64,000 bases of DNA from Actinosynnema pretiosum (GTDB lineage: Bacteria > Actinomycetota > Actinomycetes > Mycobacteriales > Pseudonocardiaceae): NCBI RefSeq assembly GCF_024171695.1, contig NZ_JAMTCF010000010.1, positions 1-64,000 of the forward strand. Reading direction: 5' to 3'. Positions 17,038 through 25,289 of this stretch are shown here, piece by piece (within the stretch, counting starts at the first letter, position 1; every line of letters starts with the position of its first letter). The notes under the pieces were generated by a model. The model ran no database searches. It worked only from the letters and a program-made list of their open reading frames with translations, and was not told the origin of the DNA. Made by a program: the position numbers and the translations under genes.

Positions 17038-17065
17038 ACTTAACATAATGTAGATTATCGGCATT
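17038..17065 (-). other. dif: Chromosome dimer resolution site dif (probable)
   Basis: Read on the minus strand, this 28-mer contains CCGATAAT, two variable bases, ACATTATGT, then TAAGT. The actinobacterial dif consensus as I remember it is CCGATAAT-NN-ACATTATGTCAAGT, so all but one base of this core match (T for C after ATGT); only three outermost bases on the XerC side also differ. It is the most AT-rich spot in a very GC-rich neighbourhood. XerC and XerD would cut at its central hexamer to resolve chromosome dimers at the replication terminus. Confidence 0.8.
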
Positions 17066-17394
17066 ACGGACGTGCTGGTCAGAGGGCCGAGAGGGGCTGC
17101 TGGAGCGACCGGGCGGCGATGTCGTGCCACGTGTGCGCGTGAGCGTCGGCGCGGCGAGCGTCGGACGCGCGGCGGTCGCTGTCGGGCAGCGTGCGCGCGG
17201 CGAGCGCCGACCCGGCGGTCGCCGGGTGCGCGACGATCGGCGTCGAGCGACGTGCGCGCGTCGACGGCGCACACGGCAGGCGCGCTGTCGACTGGGCGCT
17301 GCGGCGACGCGGGCTCGGCATTGTGCGGCGGCTCGGTACGGCGCGCGTTCGGGAGTCGGCCGTCGACCGGTGGCCGGCACGCCGTCGGCTAATA

Positions 17395-17406
17395 CGTCAC
17401 GTGACG
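17395..17406. repeat. Palindrome CGTCACGTGACG
   Basis: A perfect 12-bp palindrome inside TACGTCAC-GTGAC. Two relatives, with one base between the half-sites, occur at 48566-48581 and 51492-51507 beside the second tyrosine recombinase gene. Confidence 0.6.
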
Positions 17407-17673
17407 CATCCAAGGGCTTGTCCCTGGGTGCGTCGAACTCGTGCCGCGAGGCGCCCACCGGCCGGTTCGATCTTGGGCCGCACCCCCTCGGCCTGGGGCC
17501 CGCCCGCCCTGGAGCGCGCTCTCCGGACGCGTCGACCTGCGCTTCGACTCGGCGGCGAGGCACGCGGGATGCGCAAAACGCGTCGTCGAGACGTTCCGGC
17601 GGCCTCCGACGAGGCTCCGTTTGAAGATCAACTACCGGTGTCCCCCGAGAGGGGCTGCCCCGCTTGGACCTCT

Positions 17674-17705
17674 GTTTGATGGATAATCGCCATTATCCAT
17701 CAAAC
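17674..17705. repeat. Perfect 14-bp inverted repeat resembling a symmetric dif site
   Basis: Arms GTTTGATGGATAAT and ATTATCCATCAAAC are exact inverses around CGCC. The centre GATAAT-N4-ATTAT has the same 6-4-5 layout as dif (GATAAT-CTAC-ATTAT) 640 bases away. It could be a recombination site for the adjacent recombinase, an operator, or a hairpin. Confidence 0.65.
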
Positions 17706-18057
17706 ACCACGTATCACGTTGGGTCGGTGACCCGGTGCGTTCGGCGTGCTTGCTGCGTCGACGTGTTTGGCGCGTTCGGCGCAAGGTGCGGTCCGCGCGC
17801 GGTGGTCATGGCAACGCTTCCCGCCTCCCCGCCGTCTGCCCCCTGCTCCCCTGCCCCTGACGAAGTCCCAACGCGGGCGCTCCCCCGCTGGTGATCGCCC
17901 ATCTCCCTTGCCCTCTCTCCCAGCGGGGGCTCACCGCCGCCCACCCCGCGCACGACCTGCCGCTCCCCCGCCGCCAGCCGCCCGAACCGCCCCCACCTCC
18001 CCCGTTCGGGTAACTGATTGGGCCGGATTGTCGGTCCCGTGCGGTAGTAAAGGACGC

Positions 18058-19050
18058 GTGGACGTACTCGCCGCTCAGGAAGCCTTCTTCCAGGCCCGCA
18101 GGCCCAGGAAGGACTCGCCGCACACCACCGCCGCGTACCGGCGCGACCTCGCCGGGGTCAACGCGCTGCTGGGCGAGGTGGTCGGGCGCGAGGTGGACGA
18201 GCTGCGGGTCGAGGACCTGACCGGGGCGCACCTGCGGTCGGCGTTCGGGGTGTTCGCGGACACGCACGCCAAGAGCTCGGTCCTGCGCGCCTGGTCCACC
18301 TGGAACCAGTTCCTGACGTTCCTGGTCGCCGACGACCTGGTGCCCGGCAACCCGATGGGCGCCGTGGCGCGCCCGAAGACGCCGCCGCTGGTGCCCAAGC
18401 CGCTGCGCGGGGAGGACACGCCGGAGCGGTTGCTGGCCGCCGCGGCGGAGGGGGCGCGGAAGGCGCGGGACCCGTGGCCGGAGCGGGACGTGCTGGTGCT
18501 GGCGCTCGGGCTGGTGGCGGGGTTGCGGTCGGTGGAGATGCGGACGTTGACGCTGTCGTCGGTGGTGGGGCGGTCCGGGGAGCGGCGGCTGCACGTGCTG
18601 GGCAAGGGGAACCGGGACCGGTCGGTGCCGATCGAGCCCGCGATGGAGCGGGTGGTGGACGAGTACCTGGCGTCGTGCCGCAAGCGGTTCCCGCAGGGGC
18701 GGTTCGACCGGGGGTCGGCGTTGTTGCGGGACCGGCACGGGGAGCCGATCGGGCGGGGCGGGCTGGAGTACCTGGTGCGGTCGTGCTTCCGGTGGGCGGG
18801 GTTGCACGACCGGGTGCCGTCGGGGGCGAACCTGCACGCGTTGCGGCACACGTTCGCGACGCGGTTGGCGGAGGACGGGGCCTCGGCGTCGGAGATCATG
18901 GCGCTGCTGGGGCACGCGTCGTTGGCGACGAGCCAGAACTACATCGAGGCGACGGCGCGGGAGCAGCGGTCGGCGGTGGCGGGGAACCGGACGTACGCGT
19001 CGTTGTCGCGGTTGCCGGGTGGGGCCTGGAGCGCCGATGCCGCTGGTTGA
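18058..19050 (+). CDS. Tyrosine recombinase (XerC/XerD-like)
   Basis: A 330-residue site-specific recombinase. The N-terminal SAM-like core-binding domain spans ~1-105, and the catalytic domain carries Arg157 (AGLRSVEMR), Lys183 (LGKGNRDR), His260-x-x-Arg263 (HALRHTF), His286 (LLGHASL) and nucleophile Tyr295 (SQNYIEA). GTG 18058 has AAAGGA 3 bases upstream. Length and motifs fit XerC/D, but chromosomal xer genes normally lie elsewhere; a recombinase within 1 kb of dif is more like a dedicated single-recombinase system or a Xer-exploiting element. A small unknown gene overlaps its last 14 bases. Confidence 0.88.
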   Translation: MDVLAAQEAFFQARRPRKDSPHTTAAYRRDLAGVNALLGEVVGREVDELRVEDLTGAHLRSAFGVFADTHAKSSVLRAWSTWNQFLTFLVADDLVPGNPMGAVARPKTPPLVPKPLRGEDTPERLLAAAAEGARKARDPWPERDVLVLALGLVAGLRSVEMRTLTLSSVVGRSGERRLHVLGKGNRDRSVPIEPAMERVVDEYLASCRKRFPQGRFDRGSALLRDRHGEPIGRGGLEYLVRSCFRWAGLHDRVPSGANLHALRHTFATRLAEDGASASEIMALLGHASLATSQNYIEATAREQRSAVAGNRTYASLSRLPGGAWSADAAG

Positions 19051-19513
19051 CGGGTCGGCCTGGGCGCTGCTGCGGGAGCTGGACGACCCGGTCCACCTGG
19101 AGTTCCCGCGCGATTACGACCACGGGGTGGAGCGGGCGCGGTTCGAGCGGCTCGTGGTGGGGTTGGCGCGGCGGTTCGGCTGCGCGTGCGCGGTGGACCG
19201 GAACGTCCAGGACGCGAGTCACCACGGGGACGTGGGTGTTCCGGCGGGTGCGACGGCGGGTGGTGAGCCGATCACGGTGAGGGTCAGCAACTTCGGCGGC
19301 ATGGCCGTGGTGAGCCTGGGGCTCCCCGGTGGGGGCGACGAGCGCGAGGAGCCTGCGCTGTTCGACGGTGGCGACCGGCGGGCGGTCGAGGAGGAGCTCG
19401 GCGTGCTGGGGTACCGGGTGATCCCCCGGCGCCTGTTGCGGGAGCGGTACGACGGGGTCGTGCCGTTCCCGGGCGGGGCGACGTGGTGGATCCGGTTCTT
19501 CGACTACCTGTGA
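19037..19513 (+). CDS. Conserved protein of unknown function
   Basis: A 158-residue soluble protein. GGAG 5 bases upstream of ATG 19037 fixes the start, which overlaps the recombinase gene by 14 bases, so the two are probably translated from one message. It is acidic and has no signal peptide; the segments PITVRVSNFGGMAVVSLGLPG and PFPGGATWWIRFFDYL are its most ordered-looking parts. It could be an immunity- or sensor-type protein of the SMI1/KNR4 sort, but I see no decisive motif. Confidence 0.65.
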   Translation: MPLVDGSAWALLRELDDPVHLEFPRDYDHGVERARFERLVVGLARRFGCACAVDRNVQDASHHGDVGVPAGATAGGEPITVRVSNFGGMAVVSLGLPGGGDEREEPALFDGGDRRAVEEELGVLGYRVIPRRLLRERYDGVVPFPGGATWWIRFFDYL

Positions 19514-19558
19514 ATCGGGTGCGTGGTTGTCGGGTGTCCTGGATGCGAGGAGGGCCGT

Positions 19559-20140
19559 GTGGGCAGGGTGGTCATGTACAGCTCGGTGTCGGTGGACGGT
19601 TTCGTCGCGGACGGGGAGGACCGGCCGGGGCCGCTGTTCGACTGGTTGACCGGCGGTGACGTGCCGTTGGACGGGAGCGGTGCGCTGGTGGTGTCGCGGG
19701 CGTCCTACGAGCACACGCGGCCGTACTGGGACTCGATCGGGGTGACGGTCGTCGGGCGGCGCGTGTTCGACCTGACGGACGGGTGGGGCGGGGTGCCGCC
19801 GAGCGGGGTGGGGCACGTGGTGGTGGTGACCCACCGGCCCGCGCCGGAGGGGTGGGACGTCGGGGCGCCGTTCCACTTCGTGGCGGGTGTGGAGGCGGCT
19901 GTGGCGAAGGCGCGGGAGTTGGCGGGTGATCGGGTGGTGGAGGTGGCCGCCGGGGACGTGGGTGGGCAGGTGTTCGCGGCGGGGTTGGTGGACGAGGTGC
20001 GGATGGACGTGGTGCCGGTGGTGCTGGGGTCGGGCAGGCGCTACTTCGGGTCGGTGGACGCGCAGCACCTGCTGGAAGGGCCTGACGTGGTGGTTCGGGG
20101 TGATCGGGTGCTGCACCTGTGCTACCGGGTGCGTCGTTGA
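19559..20140 (+). CDS. Dihydrofolate-reductase-like (RibD C-terminal domain) protein
   Basis: A 193-residue protein of the RibD_C/DHFR-like fold. It begins VGRVVMYSSVSVDGFVAD, the usual start of this family, with the NADPH-binding parts VVSRASYEHTRPYWDS, VVVVTHRPAPEGW and DVGGQVFAAGLVDEV. These stand-alone reductases are common in actinomycetes and their substrates are mostly unknown. GTG 19559 with GAGGAGGG just upstream is the start. A strong terminator follows. Confidence 0.85.
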   Translation: MGRVVMYSSVSVDGFVADGEDRPGPLFDWLTGGDVPLDGSGALVVSRASYEHTRPYWDSIGVTVVGRRVFDLTDGWGGVPPSGVGHVVVVTHRPAPEGWDVGAPFHFVAGVEAAVAKARELAGDRVVEVAAGDVGGQVFAAGLVDEVRMDVVPVVLGSGRRYFGSVDAQHLLEGPDVVVRGDRVLHLCYRVRR

Positions 20141-20163
20141 CGGCTTCGTCCGGTGGTGGGGGT

Positions 20164-20191
20164 GCGGGGCTCGCCACCGGGCGAGCCCCGC
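20164..20191. terminator. Bidirectional terminator hairpin
   Basis: A perfect 12-bp stem (GCGGGGCTCGCC) with a 4-base loop between the stops of the convergent reductase and secreted-repeat genes. Confidence 0.75.
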
Positions 20192-20197
20192 GTCCGG

Positions 20198-20656
20198 TCA
20201 GGCGAGCAGGTAGGAGTTCGCGAACCCGCTCGTGCTGCACACGTTCAGCTGGCTGATGGTGCGGGTGTAGGTGAAGCCGGGGGGCACGGTGCAGGCCCAG
20301 ATGCCGCTGCGGGGCTGTTCGAGGAGGTAGGAGTTCGCGAAGCCGGTGGTGCTGCACACGTTGAGCTGGCTGATCACCCTGGAGTAGGTGAAGCCGGAGG
20401 GGACGGTGCAGGCCCACAGGCCGGTGGTGGGGGTTTCGACGTAGTACGAGGTGGCGAAGCCGCTCGGGGAGCACACGCCCAGCTGGCTGATCACCCGCGT
20501 GTAGGTGCTGCCCGCGGGGACGCCGCAGGCCCAGACGCCCATGACGCCGACCTCGGGGGTGGCGGTGGGGGCGGGTGCGGCCTGGGCGGTGGCGGTTCCG
20601 GTCGCCAGTGCGAGTGCGAAGGCGGCGCCAGCCAGCAAACTCATGATCTTGCGCAT
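20198..20656 (-). CDS. Secreted protein with three ~39-residue Cys repeats
   Basis: A 152-residue protein with a signal peptide (MRKIMSLLAGAAFALALATG, cleavage probably after AQA) followed by three tandem repeats of the pattern G-(V/L/I)WAC-VP-G-TY-R-ISQL-VCS-GFA-SYY/SYLL. Each repeat has exactly two Cys residues, which suggests one disulfide per repeat. The family is not one I can name. ATG 20656 has GGGAG upstream. The gene stands alone; it may be a small spore- or surface-associated protein, but this is a guess. Confidence 0.8.
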   Translation of the reverse strand: MRKIMSLLAGAAFALALATGTATAQAAPAPTATPEVGVMGVWACGVPAGSTYTRVISQLGVCSPSGFATSYYVETPTTGLWACTVPSGFTYSRVISQLNVCSTTGFANSYLLEQPRSGIWACTVPPGFTYTRTISQLNVCSTSGFANSYLLA

Positions 20657-20903
20657 GGTCTCCCTGTCCGTTGTCCCTGGTGCGGCGGCCGGGCACACGC
20701 TAGGGGTGGTGGGGACGGGATGGCTCTGCTTCGGGAGGTGTTTCATCCCCGGTGGGGTGGGATGGCACCTGATTCGATCAACAGGTGACTACCGGTGGTG
20801 CGGGGGTGAGCCCGGTCGGGGGGAATGTGGGGTGGGGTGGTCGCTCGTTCGGTGGTAGTCGGTTCGGCCGCCGGTGTTGGGCGGTCGGGGTGGTCCGGTC
20901 GGG

Positions 20904-21707
20904 TCAGAACGGTGGCCAGGGGATGGCGGGCCAGTCGCGCTCGTGGTCGACGGCGGGGAGGGCGCCGGTGGCGATGAGGCGTTTGGCGCGGGAGCCCAGT
21001 GCCCAGACCTCGGCGCGGGTGAGGTGTTCGTGGAGGGTCTCCCCCAGGTCGCCGTCGAGTCCGGCGAGGAGGCGTTCGGCGCCGTCGATGGCCTGTTCGG
21101 GGAGTGGTTGTGATTCCCAGCCCCACAGGACGGTGCGGAGCTTGTCCTCGGCGTGCAGGCAGATGCCGTGGTCGACGCCGTAGACGTGGCCGTCGGGGGC
21201 GTGCAGGACGTGTCCGCCCTTGCGGTCGGCGTTGTTGACGAGGGCGTCGAAGGCGGCCATGAGGCGCAGTGCGGGGTGGTCGCGGTGGGCGACGACGAGG
21301 GGTGCGCCGTCCTCGGAGGTGGCGTGGAGGACGGGGATCCAGCCGGGGCGCAGTGCGTCGGCGGGGACGAGTTCGACGAGGTCGTCGTCGTCTCGGGTGT
21401 CGATCCAGAGCTGGGCCATGCCCGGCCCGAGTGGGCCGGGGCGCTGGACGGTGGGTGGGACGAGGTCGAAGTGGCAGGCCTGGGAGATGAGGTAGGTGGC
21501 GTGCTCGCGTCCGGCGAGGGTGCCGTCGGGGAAGTCCCAGAGGGGGCGTTCGCCTCGGACGGGTTTGTAGACGCAGGTGGCGGTCACGCCGTCGAGTTCG
21601 ACGTCGCAGAGGAGGGTGGCGTTGGAGGCGTCGACGAGTCGTCCTCGGATGTCGAGCGTGCCTCGGGTGAGCAGCTCGACGACGTCGTCGTCGTCGGGCC
21701 GCCGCAC
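20904..21707 (-). CDS. SCO1664-family protein (phosphatidylinositol-kinase-like fold)
   Basis: A 267-residue conserved actinobacterial protein. CVYKPVRGERPLWDFP resembles a kinase-like ATP-binding segment, and LMAAFDALVNNADRKGGHVL then VYGVDHGICLHAEDKLRTVLWGW resemble the catalytic Asp/Asn region of PI3/4-kinase-like proteins (D-x3-N-x-D-R-K-G-G-H). It starts at GTG 21707, 6 bases after the DUF3090 gene. In related genomes this pair often precedes mshC of mycothiol synthesis; mshC is not the next gene here. Confidence 0.85.
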   Translation of the reverse strand: MRRPDDDDVVELLTRGTLDIRGRLVDASNATLLCDVELDGVTATCVYKPVRGERPLWDFPDGTLAGREHATYLISQACHFDLVPPTVQRPGPLGPGMAQLWIDTRDDDDLVELVPADALRPGWIPVLHATSEDGAPLVVAHRDHPALRLMAAFDALVNNADRKGGHVLHAPDGHVYGVDHGICLHAEDKLRTVLWGWESQPLPEQAIDGAERLLAGLDGDLGETLHEHLTRAEVWALGSRAKRLIATGALPAVDHERDWPAIPWPPF

Positions 21708-21712
21708 CGCTG

Positions 21713-22279
21713 TCAGCTCTCCTCCGAGCGGCGGTAGCCGTTCTGCCTGGGGCAGATGTGGCCTTCGGGGTCGAGGGGTTCGCCGCACAGGGGGCAGGGT
21801 TTGCGGCCTGCCTTGACGACTCGTTCGGCGCGTTCGGCGAACGCCCTGGCCTCGGCCGGGGTGAGGAAGACGCGGACGGCGTCCGGGCCTTCCTCGGTGT
21901 CGTCGAGCACGACGGCCTCGTCGACGTCCTCCTCGGTGACGGCGAGCAGTTCGATGACGACGGCTTCGGACTCGGAGTCCCAGCCGAGGCCCATCGTGCC
22001 GACCTTGAACTCCTCCTCGACCGGCACCGCGAGGGGTTCGGTGTCCCGGAGGTCGTCGGGGGCCGCTTCGGGGACTTCGGCGCCGAACCTGCGGTGCACC
22101 TCCTCCAGCAGCGAGCCGATGCGCTCGGCGAGTACGGCGACCTGTTGCTTCTCCAGCGCGACGCTGACCGTCCTGGTCTCCTCGGAGGCCTGGAGGTAGA
22201 AAGTGCGCTCGCCGGGTTGCCCGACTGTGCCGGCGATGAACCGGTCGGGCTGGCGGAATACGTGGATGACGCGTGCCAT
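21713..22279 (-). CDS. DUF3090 family protein
   Basis: A 188-residue conserved actinobacterial protein beginning ARVIHVFRQPDRFIAGTVGQ, characteristic of DUF3090. The C-terminus carries a zinc knuckle, CPLCGEPLDPEGHICPR. Function is unknown; the family is consistently paired with the SCO1664-type gene that follows. It may have a role in redox or thiol metabolism through its usual genomic link with mycothiol genes, but this is inference. It is divergent from the S9 peptidase gene. Confidence 0.88.
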   Translation of the reverse strand: MARVIHVFRQPDRFIAGTVGQPGERTFYLQASEETRTVSVALEKQQVAVLAERIGSLLEEVHRRFGAEVPEAAPDDLRDTEPLAVPVEEEFKVGTMGLGWDSESEAVVIELLAVTEEDVDEAVVLDDTEEGPDAVRVFLTPAEARAFAERAERVVKAGRKPCPLCGEPLDPEGHICPRQNGYRRSEES

Positions 22280-22390
22280 GACGACACCGACCCTAGGCCA
22301 CGGCGTGATGATCGGCAGCCCTGGCCCGTGTTTTCCGGGTGTCGGGGCCGTGCGCGCGGGTGTGCGCGCGTGGGGGGTTAGGGTCGGTTC

Positions 22391-24310
22391 GTGGTGGAGA
22401 TCGCGTCGTACGGGACGTGGGAATCGCCGGTGACGGCGTTGGAGGCGGCGCGGGCGGGTGGTGGGCCCCAGTGGGTCTGGCTGCACGGTGGCGCGGTGTG
22501 GTGGGCGTGCTCGTTGCCCTCGGAGGGTGGTCGGCTGGAGCTGGTGCGGGACGGGGCGCCGTTGTTGGGGGCGCCGTGGAACGTGCGGAACCGGTTGCAC
22601 GAGTACGGGGGTCGGCCCTACGCGGTGGTGGACGTGCCGGGTGGGGTGCGGGTGGCGTTCACGAACTGGGAGGACCAGCGGATCTACCTGCTGGACCCGG
22701 ACGGTGGTGGCGTGCCGGCGCCGATCACGGTGGAGCCGTCGGTGCGGCACGGGTTGCGGTACGGGGACCTGGTGGCGGGGCCTGACGGGGCGTCGGTGTG
22801 GTGCGTGCGGGAGTCGGTGACGGGGCCCGCGCCGACCGATGTGGTGCGGGAGGTCGTGTCGGTGCCGCTGGACGGTGGTGAGCCGGTGGTGCTGGCGGCG
22901 AGTCACCGGTTCATGGCGGGGGTGCGGCCGAGTCCGGACGGGGCTCATCTGGCGTGGATCGGGTGGGATCACCCGGACATGCCGTGGGACAGCGCGGAGC
23001 TGTGCGTGGCCGGGGTCGGTGGTGGGCACCGGGTGGTCGCGGGTGGTGCGGGCGAGTCGGTGTGCCAGGTGGAGTGGGACGGCAGCACGGCGCTGCTGGC
23101 GCTGACGGATCCGGACGGCTGGTGGAACCTGCACCGGATCGGGTTCGACGGGTCGCGGGAGAACCTGGCGGCGTGCGAGCGCGAGCTGGGTGGGGCGTTG
23201 TGGAAGCCGGGGCAGACGTGGTTCGCGCCGGTGGGTGACGGTTACCGGTACGCGGTGCTGGCGTCGGGGTCGTTGGCGGTGCTGGACGAGCGCGGGAAGA
23301 CCGTGACGCCGGTGGAGGTGGACCTGCCGGTGTGGCAGGCGGGGATCGTGGTGTCCGGTGGGGTGGTGGCCGGGGTCGCGGGTGGTCCGCTGGTGGAGTC
23401 GTCGGTGGTGACGCTGGATTTGTCCACCGGTGAGGTGGTGCACCGGACGGAGGCCGCGGCGCCGCACGCGCGGTACCTGCCGGAGCCGGAGTTGCGGGTG
23501 TTCTCGCGGCCGGACGGTCAGCGGGTTCCGGCGTGGGTGTACTCGCCGTTCAACCCGGACTTCGTGGCGCCGGAGGGTGAGCTGCCGCCGTTCGTGGTGC
23601 ACGTGCACGGTGGGCCGACGGGTCGGTTCGCGCCCGCGCTGGATCTGGACCTGGCGTTCTTGACCAGTCGGGGCATCGGTGTGGTGGCGGTGGACTACGG
23701 GGGTTCGACGGGGTACGGGCGGGCGTACCGGGAGCGGTTGCGCGGGCAGTGGGGCGTGGTGGACGTGGAGGACTGCGCCGCTGTCGCGGAGGCGTTGGCG
23801 GCGGAGGGGACCGCTGATGGTGGGCGGTTGGCGATCCGGGGTGGCAGTGCCGGTGGGTGGACGTCGGCGGCGTCGTTGACGTCGGTGTCGACGTACCGGT
23901 GCGGGATGGTGGCGTTCCCGATCCTGGACCTGGCGGGGTGGACGGCCGAGGGCGGGGAGACGCACGACTTCGAGTCGCGGTACGTGGAGGGGTTGGTGGG
24001 TCGGCTGCCGGAGGCCGAGGGGTTGTACCGGGATCGGTCGCCGAGCGGGCGGGCTGACCGGTTGGCGGGTCCGGTGCTGATGTTGCAGGGGTTGGAGGAC
24101 GAGATCTGCCCTCCGGCGCAGGCGGAGCGGTTCATGGCGGGGTTGGCGGGGAGCGGGGTGCCGCACGCGTACCTGGCGTTCGAGGGTGAGCAGCACGGGT
24201 TCCGGCGGGAGGCCACGATCGTGGCGGCGTTGGAGGCGGAGCTGTCGTTCTACGGGCAGGTGCTGGGGTTCGTGCCGTCGGGTGTGCCGGTGCTGGAGCT
24301 GGGGTCGTGA
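22391..24310 (+). CDS. S9-family prolyl oligopeptidase-like peptidase
   Basis: A 639-residue serine peptidase. An N-terminal seven-bladed propeller (~1-370, with YLL/SPDGAHLAW-type blades) gates the C-terminal alpha/beta hydrolase domain. Catalytic Ser is in IRGGSAGGWTSAAS, Asp in LEDEICPP and His in GEQHGFRR. It is probably a cytoplasmic dipeptidyl or acylaminoacyl peptidase acting on short peptides. The following LD-carboxypeptidase gene overlaps it by 4 bases, so the two are coupled and may work together on peptide or muropeptide fragments. The gene is strongly G-rich. Confidence 0.9.
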   Translation: MVEIASYGTWESPVTALEAARAGGGPQWVWLHGGAVWWACSLPSEGGRLELVRDGAPLLGAPWNVRNRLHEYGGRPYAVVDVPGGVRVAFTNWEDQRIYLLDPDGGGVPAPITVEPSVRHGLRYGDLVAGPDGASVWCVRESVTGPAPTDVVREVVSVPLDGGEPVVLAASHRFMAGVRPSPDGAHLAWIGWDHPDMPWDSAELCVAGVGGGHRVVAGGAGESVCQVEWDGSTALLALTDPDGWWNLHRIGFDGSRENLAACERELGGALWKPGQTWFAPVGDGYRYAVLASGSLAVLDERGKTVTPVEVDLPVWQAGIVVSGGVVAGVAGGPLVESSVVTLDLSTGEVVHRTEAAAPHARYLPEPELRVFSRPDGQRVPAWVYSPFNPDFVAPEGELPPFVVHVHGGPTGRFAPALDLDLAFLTSRGIGVVAVDYGGSTGYGRAYRERLRGQWGVVDVEDCAAVAEALAAEGTADGGRLAIRGGSAGGWTSAASLTSVSTYRCGMVAFPILDLAGWTAEGGETHDFESRYVEGLVGRLPEAEGLYRDRSPSGRADRLAGPVLMLQGLEDEICPPAQAERFMAGLAGSGVPHAYLAFEGEQHGFRREATIVAALEAELSFYGQVLGFVPSGVPVLELGS

Positions 24311-25209
24311 GCGGGCCGTTGGCGCCGGGTGACCGGGTGGTGGTGGTGTCGCCGTCGTCGGCTTCGCCTGCGGACGAGGTGGACGCGGGGGTGGCGCTGC
24401 TGCGGGGGTGGGGGTTGGACGCGGTGGCGGCGCCGCACGCGAAGGACTACCACCCCGGTTTGCGGTACTTGGCGGGGACGGATCCGGATCGGGCGGCGGA
24501 TCTGACGGCGGCGCTGGTGGATCCGGGTGTGCGGGGGGTGTTGTGCGCGCGGGGCGGGTACGGCAGTCAGCGCATGGTGGACCTGGTGGACTGGCCGTCG
24601 GTGGCGGCGGCGGAGCCGTCGGTGTTCGTGGGGTCGAGTGACGCGACGGCGTTGCACGAGCGGTTCTCGGCGTTCGGGTTGCCGTCGTGGTTCGGGCCGA
24701 TGGTGGCGACTCCGGCGTTCCTGTCGGACGCGGTGGCGCGGGAGAACCTGCGGCGGGCGCTGTTCGAGGGGGTGCGGTCGTACTCGGGTGCGCCGGTGGT
24801 GGGTGGTCGGGCGTCGGGGGTGGCGTTCGGGGGGAATCTGAGCCTGCTGGGTCCTCCCCCGCCGGATGGTGCGGTGGTGCTGATCGAGGAGGTCGGTGAG
24901 GAGCCGTACCGGTTGGACCGGATGTTGACGGCGTTGCGGCGGTCGGGGTGGTTCGGCGGGGTGGCGGCGGTGGTGCTGGGGTCGTGGGACGGGTGCGGTG
25001 ACCGTTCGGTGGTGGACGAGGTGCTGGCGGACCGGTTGGGCACGTTGGGGGTGCCGGTGATCGGGGACGCGGGGTTCGGGCACTGCCCTGAGCAGGTGAC
25101 GGTGCCGTTGGGGGTGCCGGTGGAGGTGGACGCGGACGCGGGGGTGGTGACGGTTCTGGACCCTGCGGGGAGTGGTGGGCCCCGGCCGTTGTTGGATGTG
25201 GCGAGCTGA
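24307..25209 (+). CDS. S66-family LD-carboxypeptidase
   Basis: A 300-residue S66 peptidase, the family that removes D-Ala from muropeptides during cell-wall recycling (LdcA) or cleaves microcin-type peptides. The nucleophile Ser is in VFVGSSDATAL (GxSDxT), the Glu in LIEEVGEEPYRLDRML, and the His in GFGHCPEQVTVPLG. It has no signal peptide, so it is cytoplasmic. The GTG at 24307 overlaps the S9 peptidase stop (GTGA). It ends before a strong bidirectional terminator. Confidence 0.9.
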   Translation: MSGPLAPGDRVVVVSPSSASPADEVDAGVALLRGWGLDAVAAPHAKDYHPGLRYLAGTDPDRAADLTAALVDPGVRGVLCARGGYGSQRMVDLVDWPSVAAAEPSVFVGSSDATALHERFSAFGLPSWFGPMVATPAFLSDAVARENLRRALFEGVRSYSGAPVVGGRASGVAFGGNLSLLGPPPPDGAVVLIEEVGEEPYRLDRMLTALRRSGWFGGVAAVVLGSWDGCGDRSVVDEVLADRLGTLGVPVIGDAGFGHCPEQVTVPLGVPVEVDADAGVVTVLDPAGSGGPRPLLDVAS

Positions 25210-25235
25210 CCGTTCGGCGGTTGGCGTGGTGACCC

Positions 25236-25272
25236 CCGTGGGGGCCGGGATCTTCCTCCCCGGCCCCCACGG
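25236..25272. terminator. Bidirectional terminator hairpin
   Basis: A perfect 14-bp stem (CCGTGGGGGCCGGG) with a 9-base loop between the convergent LD-carboxypeptidase and SDR genes, followed by CTTTGT on the + side. Confidence 0.85.
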
Positions 25273-25289
25273 CTTTGTCGTGTGCGGGG

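Larger units (their letters stand above)
16893..18057. other. 1.2-kb region without a convincing gene, around dif
   Basis: No open frame here has actinobacterial codon structure; the frames present give Arg-rich, low-complexity translations. The stretch holds a dif-like site (17038-17065), a perfect 12-bp palindrome (17395-17406), an imperfect hairpin of GACGCA/TGCGTC type (about 17402-17433) and a symmetric dif-like palindrome (17674-17705). Between 17070 and 17400 it is dense in CGACG and GCGCG words. It ends at the start of a tyrosine recombinase gene. Confidence 0.7.

Noticed and set aside
17455-17490. GGTTCGATC resembling a tRNA T-loop, considered as an attachment-site tRNA
   Set aside because: The flanking bases do not pair as a T-stem and no acceptor or anticodon arms can be drawn.
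17036-17563. Long Arg-rich frames on both strands across the dif region
   Set aside because: Translations are low-complexity (Arg, Ala, Pro) with no normal third-position pattern and they run through the palindromes.
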